Below, piece by piece: positions 25,226 through 34,274 of a stretch of DNA of 64,000 nt; position 1 is the stretch's first letter; each line of letters opens with the position of its first letter. The stretch comes from UBA4717 sp045580165. Its GTDB lineage: Bacteria; Bacillota; Clostridia; Oscillospirales; CAG-272. Under the pieces are notes generated by a model. It was not told the origin of the DNA. It saw nothing but the letters and a program-made list of their open reading frames with translations, and made no database searches. The stretch covers positions 1 to 64,000 of the forward strand of contig JAZNNG010000030.1 in the NCBI GenBank assembly GCA_045580165.1, read 5' to 3'. The translations under genes and the position numbers were made by a program.

Positions 25226-26527
25226 TTACGCCTGATTTCTCAAGTCCTTGACTCTCTTTGCCTTGCCCTCGAATCTCTGGAGTGTGTTGGGGGACTCAAG
25301 AAGCACCTTTGCGTCGAGTCCGAGAATTATCTTGAGCTTGTTTTTTACCTCGGCGGTTATCTTTTCAAGCACCTTGAACGAGTCGGTGCTGTGAGCAAGC
25401 TCGACCTTGATAGTAAGCTTGTCAAGATATCCCTCGCGCTCAAGTATGATCTCGTAGTGAGGACCAAGCTCCTCAACACTGAGTATTACCTCTTCTATCT
25501 GGCTCGGGAATACGTTAACGCCGCGAATCTTGAGCATATCGTCGCTTCTTCCCGAAAGGTTTTCCATACGGCAGAAGGTTCTTCCGCACTTACACTTTTC
25601 GTAGAACAGACGCGTGATGTCCTTTGTTCTGTAACGAATGAGGGGAAGGCCCTCCTTCTTGATGCAGGTGATAACAAGCTCGCCCTGCTCACCGGTGGGA
25701 AGTACCTCACCCGTCTTGGGGTCAATTATCTCGGGGATGAAGTAGTCCTCGTTTATGTGCATACCGCAGTGCTCAAGACATTCTCCCGATACACCGGGGC
25801 CCATAAGCTCGCTCATTCCGTAGTTTGACGTGATGAGAATGTCCTTGCCCCAGAACTTGTGCATTTCCTCGCGCATAGCATCCGTGAGAAGCTCACTTCC
25901 GACAAGAGCTATCTTTACCTTGAGGTCCTTTTGGGGATCAAGCCCCATTTCTCTTGCCACTTCGGCAAGTCTGAGCGCGTACGAGGGGGTCGCAACAAGC
26001 AAAGACGTTTCAAAGTCCTGCATATACATTATCTGCTTCTGCGAATTACCCGTAGAGGAGGGAACGATAGCTGCGCCCACCTTTTCAAGACCGTAGTGGA
26101 GTCCGAGCGCACCCGTGAACATACCGTAGCCGAAGCATATCTGAGCAACGTCCGTAGAGGACGCGCCGCCCATACAGGCGATACGTGCTACGCACTCGGT
26201 CCAGGTCTCAAGGTCGCCCTTGGTGTAGCCGACGACGGTAGGCTTGCCCGTAGTTCCGCTTGACGCGTGGATTCTTACAAGCTCGTCCTTCTTGACCGCA
26301 AACAGACCGAAGGGATATGTATCTCTCATATCCTGCTTAGTCACGAACGGGAGCTTTGCGAGGTCGGGAAGGCTCTTGATGTCCTCGGGCTTGACGCCTG
26401 CTTCGTCCATTTTCTTGGCGTACGCAGGAACCTTTGCATAGACCCTGTTTACCGTTTCCTTGAGACGCTCAAGCTGAAGCGCCTCTAATTCTTCTCTGGG
26501 AAGTACTTCTTCTTTTGACCAAATCAT
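25226..26527 (-). CDS. paaK: Phenylacetate-CoA ligase (PaaK-like), copy 2
   Basis: The 433-residue arylacetate-CoA ligase has HASSGTTGKPTVVGYT, NYGMSELMGPGV, LIRYRTKDITRLF and GRSDDMLKIRGVNVFPSQIEEVI. It is first in the five-gene aryl-acid operon. In this order, PaaK would make arylacetyl-CoA that IorAB can reductively carboxylate to arylpyruvate, or consume the IorAB product and conserve its energy as ATP. Copy 1 at 6211-7518 differs enough to suggest a different aryl substrate or different regulation: this copy lacks a T-box. Confidence 0.94.
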   Translation of the reverse strand: MIWSKEEVLPREELEALQLERLKETVNRVYAKVPAYAKKMDEAGVKPEDIKSLPDLAKLPFVTKQDMRDTYPFGLFAVKKDELVRIHASSGTTGKPTVVGYTKGDLETWTECVARIACMGGASSTDVAQICFGYGMFTGALGLHYGLEKVGAAIVPSSTGNSQKQIMYMQDFETSLLVATPSYALRLAEVAREMGLDPQKDLKVKIALVGSELLTDAMREEMHKFWGKDILITSNYGMSELMGPGVSGECLEHCGMHINEDYFIPEIIDPKTGEVLPTGEQGELVITCIKKEGLPLIRYRTKDITRLFYEKCKCGRTFCRMENLSGRSDDMLKIRGVNVFPSQIEEVILSVEELGPHYEIILEREGYLDKLTIKVELAHSTDSFKVLEKITAEVKNKLKIILGLDAKVLLESPNTLQRFEGKAKRVKDLRNQA

Positions 26528-26577
26528 TTTGTTTACCTTCTGTGAGTATTGATGTGAATATAATAAATATGGTAAAA

Positions 26578-26606
26578 ATTATACCACAAAATCAGACTTT
26601 TGTCAA
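26578..26606 (-). promoter_or_regulatory. Promoter of the paaK-iorAB operon
   Basis: On the minus strand TTGACA and TATAAT are separated by 17 nt, a consensus promoter 50 nt before the start. No T-box or other leader structure fits in the short 5' region. Confidence 0.85.
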
Positions 26607-26672
26607 CAATTTTCCACCATTTTTGAGTATAATATAAAGCTCATTTGTTTTTGCATAATTACCAAAAAACAG

Positions 26673-26701
26673 TTGACTTTTGTCGGATAATTTGGTATAA
26701 T
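26673..26701 (+). promoter_or_regulatory. Promoter of the uracil/xanthine permease gene
   Basis: TTGACT, 17 nt, TATAAT on the plus strand, 51 nt before the start codon. The short leader has a small GGCGGAAAACCGTCC hairpin but no recognisable riboswitch. Confidence 0.85.
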
Positions 26702-26752
26702 TAAAGATAAGGGCGGAAAACCGTCCTGTAAATATGTTTTGGAGGATTTCTT

Positions 26753-28084
26753 ATGGCAAATCTCGTTTATGACATTCATGACAAGCCTAAATTCGGCAGT
26801 ATGCTGATCTTTGCTTTCCAGCAGGTACTGGCGATTTTGGCGGCAACGATTCTTGTTCCCGCTATCATCGGAAACGGAATGAGCCAATCCGCAGCACTTT
26901 TCGGCGCAGGTATCGGAACACTCGTTTATCAGCTGTTCACTAAGTTCCGCAGCCCTGTATTCCTCGGTTCCTCGTTCGCGTTTATCAATTCTATGTTTGC
27001 GGCATTCGGCGGCGCGGTTTCTATCTCTGCCGGATATGCAGGCCTTATCATTGGTGCCGCATTGGCGGGTCTTGTTTACGTAGTTATCGCGATCATAGTT
27101 AAGTTTGCAGGTGTTGCTTGGATCAATAAGCTTATGCCCGCAGTTGTTATCGGTCCTACCGTTGCACTTATAGGTCTTTCTCTTGCAGTTAACGCAGTTA
27201 ATGATATTACGGTAGGTAAGGTTGAGGGCGGCAGTCCTTACGTAGCACTTATTTGCGGTATCATCACTATGTTTGCTATTTTCGCTTTTTCAGTTTACGG
27301 CAAGAAGATGGCAAAGCTTATCCCCTTCGTTCTCGGTATTCTGGTTGGTTACATAGTAGCTTCTATATTTACCGTTATCGGTATCGTTACCGACAACGTT
27401 GCTCTTCAGATGATCAACTTTGCAGCATTTAAGGATATGCAGATATTTGCTGTTCCCGATTTCACGTTTATAGAAGCACTCAAGGGCGTCAAGGAAATTG
27501 ACGCATCGTTTATCGCTACTGTTGCAGTAGCTTATATTCCCGTAGCATTCGTTGTGTTCGCAGAACACATCGCTGACCATAAGAATCTTTCCTCTATCAT
27601 CGATAAGGATCTTCTTGAGGATCCCGGTCTTCACAGAACACTTCTTGGTGACGGTGTAGGCTCTATGGCAGGCGCTTTCTTCGGCGGATGCCCCAACACC
27701 ACGTACGGTGAATCTGTTGGTTGCGTAGCTATCACCAAAAACGCTTCCGTGGTTACGATTACCACCGCAGCTATTATGTGTATCGTGATCTCCTTCTTCG
27801 GTCCCTTCGTTACCTTCCTCGCTTCCATTCCTAACTGTGTAATGGGCGGCGTATGCGTAGCGCTTTACGGTTTTATCGCTGTTTCGGGACTTAAGATGAT
27901 TCAGAACGTAGATCTTAATGAGAGCAACAATCTTTTCGTTGTTTCATCTATTCTTATTCCCGGTATCGGCGGACTCAGCGTTTCATTCGGTGAGGTTACT
28001 ATTACCACTATCGCATGTGCACTTATTCTCGGTATCGTAACAAACATTCTTCTTACAAAGGATAAGAAGAAAGACAAGGAATAA
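26753..28084 (+). CDS. Uracil/xanthine permease (NCS2 family)
   Basis: The 443-residue membrane protein has about 12-14 helices. The NCS2 pattern is visible: FAFQQVLAILAATILVP near residue 20, SSFAFINSM, the FAEHIADHKNLS block with the substrate-binding Glu, and FFGGCPNTTYGESVGCVAITK. This set is closest to UraA-type uracil:proton symporters; the family also includes xanthine permeases. TGGAGG lies 8 nt before the ATG. It is monocistronic, with its own promoter and terminator. Confidence 0.93.
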   Translation: MANLVYDIHDKPKFGSMLIFAFQQVLAILAATILVPAIIGNGMSQSAALFGAGIGTLVYQLFTKFRSPVFLGSSFAFINSMFAAFGGAVSISAGYAGLIIGAALAGLVYVVIAIIVKFAGVAWINKLMPAVVIGPTVALIGLSLAVNAVNDITVGKVEGGSPYVALICGIITMFAIFAFSVYGKKMAKLIPFVLGILVGYIVASIFTVIGIVTDNVALQMINFAAFKDMQIFAVPDFTFIEALKGVKEIDASFIATVAVAYIPVAFVVFAEHIADHKNLSSIIDKDLLEDPGLHRTLLGDGVGSMAGAFFGGCPNTTYGESVGCVAITKNASVVTITTAAIMCIVISFFGPFVTFLASIPNCVMGGVCVALYGFIAVSGLKMIQNVDLNESNNLFVVSSILIPGIGGLSVSFGEVTITTIACALILGIVTNILLTKDKKKDKE

Positions 28085-28099
28085 GAACTGAATAATAAC

Positions 28100-28133
28100 A
28101 AAAAATCGCTCGGCACACGCCGAGCGATTTTTT
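28100..28133. terminator. Bidirectional terminator
   Basis: AAAAAATCGCTCGGC pairs with GCCGAGCGATTTTTT around a 4-nt loop between the convergent permease and ClC genes. Confidence 0.9.
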
Positions 28134-28152
28134 ATGAAGATCATCCGAGCAC

Positions 28153-29730
28153 TTATACCGCGCTTCCGATCCGTACGGGATCCTCTCCCATAAGAAGCTT
28201 TAATTCCTCGGCGGTAGCCTCGGCATCGTAGGTCGTGTAGTGAAGAGTGATAACGTCGCCTGCAGCCACTACGGATTTGCCGTGGTTTTGCTTGGCGCGT
28301 TCAAACGAAATTACAACGCAGTTGTTGGGCCACAAAATGTCGCGAAGCTCCTTGCCCGCAACGAACGACTTCTGATTTACGGTCAGCATAACCTCTACTA
28401 CCGTCGGGGTCTTGCCGCGGCTTATTGAGCGCATCTTAGACTCAATCACCGCATCCGTAAAGTCCTCGAGTCCCGATGATTCTACTACTATCAGAGCAGC
28501 CGTAGTCGCAATGATGATTGGCAAAACATTGCCGACTCCGTTCATTGCCTCAATGGCAAATACACACGCCGTTATGGGAATACGCGACGTTGCGCCGAGA
28601 AAGGAGGTAATGCCGAGAACGACCATCAGAACGTAATGCTCGGGACTTATCCATCCCAAAGCTATCATACATTTAGAGCAAATGGCTCCGATGATCGCGC
28701 CGAATGCAAGAGTCGGAAGAAAAACGCCGCCCGTCGCACCGGAGGTGTTCGAAACCATCATAATAATTGCACGTACCGGAAATACGAGAATCAGCATATA
28801 CCACACGGCCCCAGTGTGGAATAAGTTTTCGATAAGCGAGTGTCCCGTGCCGAGCGAGTCGGCAACGAAAAATCCCACTACCGAAACAAGTGCAAAAAGA
28901 ACGGAAAAAACGATTTTTGAAGAGATCTTTTTCAGAAGCTTATGAGTAAGCTTGTCGGTTATACTGTAAAAACGTGTGAATAGTATCGAACAAGCTCCGC
29001 ACGCTAAGCCAACGAGTATCGGAGCAAAGAGATATCTTGGGGAAAGGACCACACTTTCGGGAATGCAAAAGAGAGGCTCAGGCTTGATTCCGAACAAATT
29101 GAGAATCTGAACGGTGATCTGCGCGGTGGTTACAGAAATTGAGGCAACGGTCAAAAGCAGGGGAGAAAAACGGTTGTGTAGCTCCTCCATAGAGAATATG
29201 ACTGCGGTAATGGGGGATGAGGTCGCAATCGAGAAGCCTGCGGAAGCACCGCCGGTCATAATGTACCTGCGCCATCCTTTGTGACGGTCTTTACCCAAGC
29301 ATTTTACAACACCGTCGCCAATGGCAGTTCCCATTTGTACGCAAGGTCCCTCGGTACCGAGAGGAATGCCGCATAAGAAGGTCAGAAGCGCGGAAAAGGG
29401 AAGCAAGAAAACACCCTTGAGCCAATGGAAGGTCGTGATACCGCGAATAGCGGCAACCGATGTGGGGATACCGCCTCCCCGACAGCTGTGTGAGTATGAG
29501 AGTATGAAGCTTACAATAAGACCGATAGCGGCACAGACAAGCAGGAGGAGAGGGATCCATACGGGATTTGCCCGCACAACGCCGTAAACGGTGGACGATA
29601 AGTGAATGACCCACTCCGCACCGAGCTTGAAGGCCGTAATAAAAAGCGCCGAGAAAAATCCCGCCGCTACTGAAAATAATAGATACGGCAAAAGCAGACC
29701 TGTTATATAATTAAAAAAGCGATTTCGCAT
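28153..29730 (-). CDS. ClC-family chloride transporter with C-terminal RCK-type domain
   Basis: The start at 29730 has TTGGAG upstream. The 525-residue protein has the three ClC selectivity motifs: CRGGGIPTS, GTEGPCVQMG and GGVFLPTLAFG. The Glu in GTEGP corresponds to the gating glutamate of ClC exchangers, so proton-coupled exchange is likely, not a plain channel. The C-terminal 70 residues (SFVAGKELRDILWPNNCVVISFERA) look like a TrkA-C/RCK ligand-binding domain. It sits in the membrane; the ion may be chloride or fluoride, but no fluoride riboswitch was seen upstream. Confidence 0.92.
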   Translation of the reverse strand: MRNRFFNYITGLLLPYLLFSVAAGFFSALFITAFKLGAEWVIHLSSTVYGVVRANPVWIPLLLLVCAAIGLIVSFILSYSHSCRGGGIPTSVAAIRGITTFHWLKGVFLLPFSALLTFLCGIPLGTEGPCVQMGTAIGDGVVKCLGKDRHKGWRRYIMTGGASAGFSIATSSPITAVIFSMEELHNRFSPLLLTVASISVTTAQITVQILNLFGIKPEPLFCIPESVVLSPRYLFAPILVGLACGACSILFTRFYSITDKLTHKLLKKISSKIVFSVLFALVSVVGFFVADSLGTGHSLIENLFHTGAVWYMLILVFPVRAIIMMVSNTSGATGGVFLPTLAFGAIIGAICSKCMIALGWISPEHYVLMVVLGITSFLGATSRIPITACVFAIEAMNGVGNVLPIIIATTAALIVVESSGLEDFTDAVIESKMRSISRGKTPTVVEVMLTVNQKSFVAGKELRDILWPNNCVVISFERAKQNHGKSVVAAGDVITLHYTTYDAEATAEELKLLMGEDPVRIGSAV

Positions 29731-29775
29731 AATGATCTCCAATAAAGAATTTAAGCACAGGACATTATAGCACAT

Positions 29776-29844
29776 TCACTTAGAGATTGCAAGGGGAGGC
29801 TCCGTTGCATCGGGGGAAATTGCCTTGATTTCCTCACGCTTCAT
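29776..29844 (-). pseudogene. Stub of a phage scaffold-protein gene
   Basis: A 22-codon frame with an AAAGGAG ribosome site begins MKREEIKAISPDATEPPLA and stops. The first 14 residues resemble the usual start of phage minor structural/scaffold proteins of the GP20 type (MKREEIKA...), after which the homology ends. It is read as the 5' stub of a prophage gene left after deletion. Confidence 0.45.
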
Positions 29845-29922
29845 ATTCTGTCTCCTTTAACTACGCTTTTTTACGAGGTCGCGCCTCTTGCTTTGACCGT
29901 TTTGCGTCTTATCATCCGACTA

Positions 29923-29964
29923 AAAATAAAAGTGCCAAAGAGCTTTTACACTCTTTGACACCAT
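29923..29964 (-). terminator. Terminator of the small membrane-protein gene
   Basis: On the minus strand GTGTCAAAGAG pairs with CTCTTTGGCAC (one G-T pair) and is followed by TTTTATTTTTA, about 80 nt after the gene ending at 30043. Confidence 0.7.
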
Positions 29965-30042
29965 TGTAGCATAACGGCAATATAAAACCGAACCCCCCAA
30001 AATGCAATAATCACCCGAATAAATCAGGTGATTTTGGAGAAG

Positions 30043-30234
30043 TTATAAAGTTTGCGAAATCATCACTAAAGCTGCAGATATAGCCGCCGTAACCGAATAT
30101 TTGGGATATTCAACAAGCAATCTCATATCCGCCATATCAATATTGTTAATGCGAAGCAATATAAACCAAACAGAGCAAAGTAAGACACCTATACTCCCCA
30201 AGGTTCCAACAATGAGTTTAATCTTCCGACGCAT
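30043..30234 (-). CDS. Small membrane protein, unknown
   Basis: The 63-residue protein has a basic start (MRRKIKLIVG), a membrane segment at about 8-27 and a second weak hydrophobic stretch at the end (SVTAAISAALVMISQTL). It was not recognised. It overlaps the upstream small gene by 17 nt. Both lie between two mobile-element scars and may be cargo of a decayed element. Confidence 0.5.
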   Translation of the reverse strand: MRRKIKLIVGTLGSIGVLLCSVWFILLRINNIDMADMRLLVEYPKYSVTAAISAALVMISQTL

Positions 30235-30439
30235 TTTTCTGATTTAATGCGTGGCTAACGAAATCTTGAGGCAAAATGAGATTGTATTTTTCATAATAGT
30301 ATACAATGTCTGAAGTCCATTCGTATGTTCCGTCAGACATTAAAACCCATTCGCCGTCAATAGTTTCGCCCGTGAAAACATCCTTAGCTGTACCCGCTAT
30401 TGCCGCTATAGTGTCAGCTGAGGTTAAATGCTTTAACAC
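30218..30439 (-). CDS. Hypothetical protein, probably 5'-truncated
   Basis: The frame gives 73 residues from a GTG at 30439 without a ribosome site, but the same frame stays open and protein-like further upstream (GSIKENISAVANVNKAK), so the true start has probably been lost at the junction near 30480. The C-terminal part (DGEWVLMSDGTYEWTSDIVYYYEKYNL) was not recognised. The gene is probably cotranscribed with the 63-residue membrane protein. Confidence 0.45.
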   Translation of the reverse strand: MLKHLTSADTIAAIAGTAKDVFTGETIDGEWVLMSDGTYEWTSDIVYYYEKYNLILPQDFVSHALNQKNASED

Positions 30440-30479
30440 TTTAGCCTTGTTTACATTGGCAACGGCAGATATATTCTCT

Positions 30480-30701
30480 TTTATTGAGCCGACCGAGGTT
30501 ACGCTGAAGGACGGACGTAAGCATAACGGCAGTTTGCTCTATACGATCCGCCCGATTCAGGAGGCTGTGGAGTATGATTACGAGCAGCGGTTGAAGCGGT
30601 TTCAGGCGGAACAGTACCGCCAAAAGGCACTGGAAAGATGGGAGAAGCGATACGGAAATCAAGGGTCGAAAATCAAGCAGGAGAAAGAGTCGGCGCTGTA
30701 A
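30480..30701 (+). pseudogene. C-terminal fragment of a conjugative-element protein
   Basis: The plus-strand frame reads EPTEVTLKDGRKHNGS, then a charged helix (QRLKRFQAEQYRQKALERWE), and stops at 30701. It has no start: to the left the frame is antisense to another gene. Charged tails of this kind are found in large accessory proteins of clostridial integrative conjugative elements. It is a decayed 3' end; the family assignment is tentative. Confidence 0.5.
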
Positions 30702-30914
30702 AAGGCACCGACTCGCTTCACCTCGGACGGCAATGCCGAGCGTGTAAGGGCTTTAAGCGTTTTGATGGAGAGATATGATAGGTGCCGTAAATCGCACCTT
30801 GGTGCCGGTATACGGTGCCGTATGTCGAAAAAAACGCCGTATTACAAGGAAAATACAGGTGCTGAAATAGGCGCTATTGGCGAAAATATGTGTTTGAGAC
30901 AGATATTCGCCTAA
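30702..30914 (+). pseudogene. Second conjugative-element fragment, in frame after a stop
   Basis: The frame of the preceding fragment stays open after its TAA and reads RFTSDGNAERVRALSVLMERYDR, a conserved-looking segment, before degenerating and stopping at 30914. No start codon with a ribosome site is present. It is probably the remains of the next gene of the same lost element. Confidence 0.35.
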
Positions 30915-30963
30915 GAGGATAGTTTTATGAGAACAGCCCCGCTCAAGGCAGGGCTGAAAACGA

Positions 30964-32007
30964 TTATCGATTATATAGTGCTTTGAAATCTTCACGTTCT
31001 CTGATTGGATCAAAACAACGATTGTTATTCAGACAGCGGATGAAATCATCCACATCGGTTACATCGGAATCTGTTTCCGACTTTTCACCTTCCACTAAAT
31101 TGAACAAAGGAGAGGTGAAATGGTAGTTGGTCTGTTTGCTGTACTGAACCATTGCCTCCGCATGGAAACGTGCCTTATGCAATGTCTCAATGACTTCATC
31201 CCAACGCTGTTCTTTACAGAGTACAAACGCTTTATCAATTGCATTGTACTGCAGTGTGTTATGATGGTACTGGTAGTTTTCGTCGGGAAAAAGAATCTTC
31301 AGAATCTGTTCGACAGCTTCACATGACTCGATTGATTTCGATGCAAACGTCAGTTGGAACAGAAATCTTCCAAGGTACCGTTCAGCAACTCTTTGGGTGT
31401 GCCTGCGCTTTTCTTCTCCTTCCAGACACCAGCACAGCATATCGTCCCGTTTAGCTTCATCTTCTTCCTTCATCGCATATTCTTTTGCATCACCATTTCT
31501 GCCAAGCATATGAAGGGCGAGAACAATTCCATGCAGTGATTTGCTAAGAAGCTTGTGATCGGTACTGTTCTCAAGAACAATCCGATAATGGTTCACAGAG
31601 CTTTCCAGCAGACGGGTATACTCCGCATCGTCCGTCAGCGGAACCGCTACGTAATACTCGGCGGAAGCGAGCCACTCAACGTATTCCATGTTGCCGGGGT
31701 ATTCGGCGGCAGCACGGACGGCAATCTGATAATTTTTTTCCTTGTCGTCGTGCTTCCAGTATTCGTGAAATGCTTCATCAAATTCAGCCTTGCGCAAATC
31801 TTTCTGATAGGTATCCATACCAAGCAGATGATCGGTGGTTACGCCGAAAAGATTGGCAAGCGGGGGGAGCAGAGAAATATCCGGCATAGCGGCATCCGTT
31901 TCCCATCGGCTGACAGCCTGCGGTGAAATCGCAAGAAGCTCTGCAAGACGTTCCTGCGTCATACCTGCATCACGCCGTAAATTTTTAATGATTTGTCCAA
32001 AAGACAT
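30964..32007 (-). CDS. XRE-family regulator with a helical (TPR-like) C-terminal domain
   Basis: The protein has 347 residues. Residues 1-62 are a Cro/C1-type helix-turn-helix (IIKNLRRDAGMTQERLAELLAISPQAVSRWE). The remaining 285 residues are helical with repeated aromatic and acidic blocks, as in XRE regulators whose C-terminus senses a peptide or starvation signal. It probably controls the divergent or neighbouring mobile cargo, such as the ABC transporter upstream, but no operator was identified. Confidence 0.9.
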   Translation of the reverse strand: MSFGQIIKNLRRDAGMTQERLAELLAISPQAVSRWETDAAMPDISLLPPLANLFGVTTDHLLGMDTYQKDLRKAEFDEAFHEYWKHDDKEKNYQIAVRAAAEYPGNMEYVEWLASAEYYVAVPLTDDAEYTRLLESSVNHYRIVLENSTDHKLLSKSLHGIVLALHMLGRNGDAKEYAMKEEDEAKRDDMLCWCLEGEEKRRHTQRVAERYLGRFLFQLTFASKSIESCEAVEQILKILFPDENYQYHHNTLQYNAIDKAFVLCKEQRWDEVIETLHKARFHAEAMVQYSKQTNYHFTSPLFNLVEGEKSETDSDVTDVDDFIRCLNNNRCFDPIREREDFKALYNR

Positions 32008-32100
32008 ATTTATATACCTCTTATTATTTGCTTGACAGTCGGAATTATACCAGTTTTTCCGTGTGTCTATATTACTACTGCCGCCTCAATTTGAACCCAC

Positions 32101-33939
32101 TCAGTTTGATTCTGTGTCCTCGGAAGGTTCTATGGGAATATCGCGATAAAACTGTGCCTGTTTGTCGAACATTTCAGTGTAAATACCGCCTTTAGCATAT
32201 AATTCTGTGTGTGTACCGTATTCAGCAACCTGTCCATTATCGAAAACTGCCACTTTGTCAGCAAGCTGAACAGCAGAAAGCCTATGCGTGACTAAAACTG
32301 CAGTTTTATCCTTTATCATATCGTTAAACTGAGTATAGATTTCATATTCGGCGTTAGGGTCAAGAGCTGCAGTCGGTTCATCAAGAATATAAATGTCTCC
32401 TCCCTTGTATAACGCCCTGGCGATGGCGATTCTCTGGTTTTCTCCACCGGATGGTTCAATTCCTGTAGGATCAATCCATTTACCAACCTGCGTATCATAG
32501 CCTTTGGGAAGTTTATGTATGAGATTGTCAAGATGGCATTGGCTTAGAATATTGTCAAGTTTATTAACATCATAATCGGTGGTCAAAGCAATATTTATGC
32601 CAATTGAAAAATAGTATTTAACAAAATCCTGAAAAACAGGTGCAAACAATGCTGTATATTCTTCTGCACTATAATCAACTATATTCCTACCGTTTAATAA
32701 GATAATTCCCTCTGTAGGTGAATACAGTCTTGTCAAAAGTTTTACAAAAGTTGATTTTCCGGCGCCGTTGGAGCCTACTATACAAAGTTTTTCGTTGAAG
32801 TTAATAGATAAATTAACATTTTTCAACGCATAAGTATCACTTCCCGGATACTTAAAGGATACGTCTCTAAACTCAATTACCGATTCTTTTGAGTAATCAA
32901 CACGAATATTTTCCGAAGCATGAGTTTTTGTGGGTAAAGTCATAAACTGGTTTAATTCATCCACATTTAAACTAATCTGAGCAAGTTCTAAAAATGAACT
33001 CAAAAAACCATTTAAAACCCCTTTGAATCTACTATAATATGATAAATATATAGTAAAATCACCTATAGGCATTGCGTTCTTTACTACATTCAAAATTAGA
33101 TATATGTATATTAGTACATTTTGAGCTAGTTCAAAGAAAGTATTATAGTTGGATGGTGTGTTTTGGCTTATTAAATAATCCATATTCAAATCAATGGATT
33201 CTTGCTTTACCTTTTTATATTCTGTTAATAAAAGGTTGGACATCTTAAATAGACGTATTTCTTTGGCATAGTCTTTTTGGTCCAACATATATGTGATTCC
33301 CCACATACGTCGATCAATCTCGGTGCCTTTTTGATCCAATGCAAAAAGGTTTTTATTTACTTTGTTTTTTATAAGTGAAAAGAATATTGAAAAAAGTAAT
33401 ACAATAATAACCAAAACTGGGTTCAAAAGGGAAATAATTAATATGACGGTCACAAGACTGATTACCTGTGTAATGAATCCAAATAAAATATCACTTACAT
33501 TCCACACTTTAGAAAGGGCTGACAAAGAACGTGTCTTATTAATTTGAATATCAGGATTGTCATATAGTTCATAATCCATTTTCAGTACATGCTTGTAGAA
33601 CTTTATATCAATCCCCAATTCAATTTGTTGCTTAATCTTTTTCAATTCATAGTTAAAAAATAGGTTAATGAAATAGTTCAATACCGGTAAAAACAATATT
33701 AAGCACACATACACAATGCACATATTCCAACTTAATTCATTATGTGTTAGTGTATTGATAAGTAATCCCGGTATAGTCATTAGCACCAATGGAATAAGTG
33801 CCGAACAAATAGATTGCAAGAATTTATATATAAAGTATTTGTTTCCACCGTTCTCACTCTTTATATAATTGAGTAATATTTTGGTGTTACAAAAAATATT
33901 TTTGCAGTCAGAAACTATCTTTGATAATTTGTTTTTCAT
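32101..33939 (-). CDS. ABC transporter, fused permease and ATPase
   Basis: The start at 33939 (MKNKLSKIVSD) has AGAGG upstream. The 612-residue half-transporter has six membrane helices in the first 330 residues and an ATPase with Walker A GSNGAGKST, the unusual signature PSGGENQRIA in place of LSGGQ, Walker B IYILDEPTAAL and the switch His in VLVTHRLS. The Y-x-Y-x-P-G-x-x-x-Y-A-L-K-N block precedes the ATPase. The permease part is strongly AT-rich, unlike most of the window, which suggests acquisition by transfer. Peptide or antibiotic export is the usual role of such transporters. Confidence 0.9.
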   Translation of the reverse strand: MKNKLSKIVSDCKNIFCNTKILLNYIKSENGGNKYFIYKFLQSICSALIPLVLMTIPGLLINTLTHNELSWNMCIVYVCLILFLPVLNYFINLFFNYELKKIKQQIELGIDIKFYKHVLKMDYELYDNPDIQINKTRSLSALSKVWNVSDILFGFITQVISLVTVILIISLLNPVLVIIVLLFSIFFSLIKNKVNKNLFALDQKGTEIDRRMWGITYMLDQKDYAKEIRLFKMSNLLLTEYKKVKQESIDLNMDYLISQNTPSNYNTFFELAQNVLIYIYLILNVVKNAMPIGDFTIYLSYYSRFKGVLNGFLSSFLELAQISLNVDELNQFMTLPTKTHASENIRVDYSKESVIEFRDVSFKYPGSDTYALKNVNLSINFNEKLCIVGSNGAGKSTFVKLLTRLYSPTEGIILLNGRNIVDYSAEEYTALFAPVFQDFVKYYFSIGINIALTTDYDVNKLDNILSQCHLDNLIHKLPKGYDTQVGKWIDPTGIEPSGGENQRIAIARALYKGGDIYILDEPTAALDPNAEYEIYTQFNDMIKDKTAVLVTHRLSAVQLADKVAVFDNGQVAEYGTHTELYAKGGIYTEMFDKQAQFYRDIPIEPSEDTESN

Positions 33940-34274
33940 ATGTAATACAACCTCTAAGATGATAACATTTTTTTGCAAATTGTCAATTTTTAAGTACAAC
34001 AAAAACGATTCACGTATCTTCGTACCTCCCCGTAATTCTTAATTATTTTCTAAAAGATACTTATACATCACGCCTATTATTTACTCGCTAAGTCTTTCAC
34101 TAAATAGTATCATATTTATTTCGAGATGTCCACCTCTCGTTAATTGAGATGAGGTAAATTCAAAATTGTTTTTATTCAATAAAGTAATTGATAACATTCT
34201 GATAACTCCGCGATTTTAACTGGATATATAAAGCAAACTGTGGTATTGTGTTGTATCGAAAGGAGAGTGATACT
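33940..34274. other. AT-rich intergenic region between the ABC transporter and integrase genes
   Basis: This stretch holds no gene. A leftward promoter candidate (TGGACA, 17 nt, TACTAT at 34104-34132) lies next to an imperfect inverted repeat, CACCTCTCG / TGAGATGAGGT, at 34130-34154 that could be an operator. The leader to the transporter is about 160 nt. Confidence 0.45.

Noticed and set aside
26702..26752. Possible purine or PRPP riboswitch before the uracil/xanthine permease gene
   Set aside because: The leader is only about 45 nt with one weak hairpin, which is too short for these classes.
28153..29730. ClC gene as a fluoride exporter
   Set aside because: The selectivity motif is GTEGP with the gating Glu, and no fluoride riboswitch is upstream, so a chloride/proton exchanger is the simpler call.
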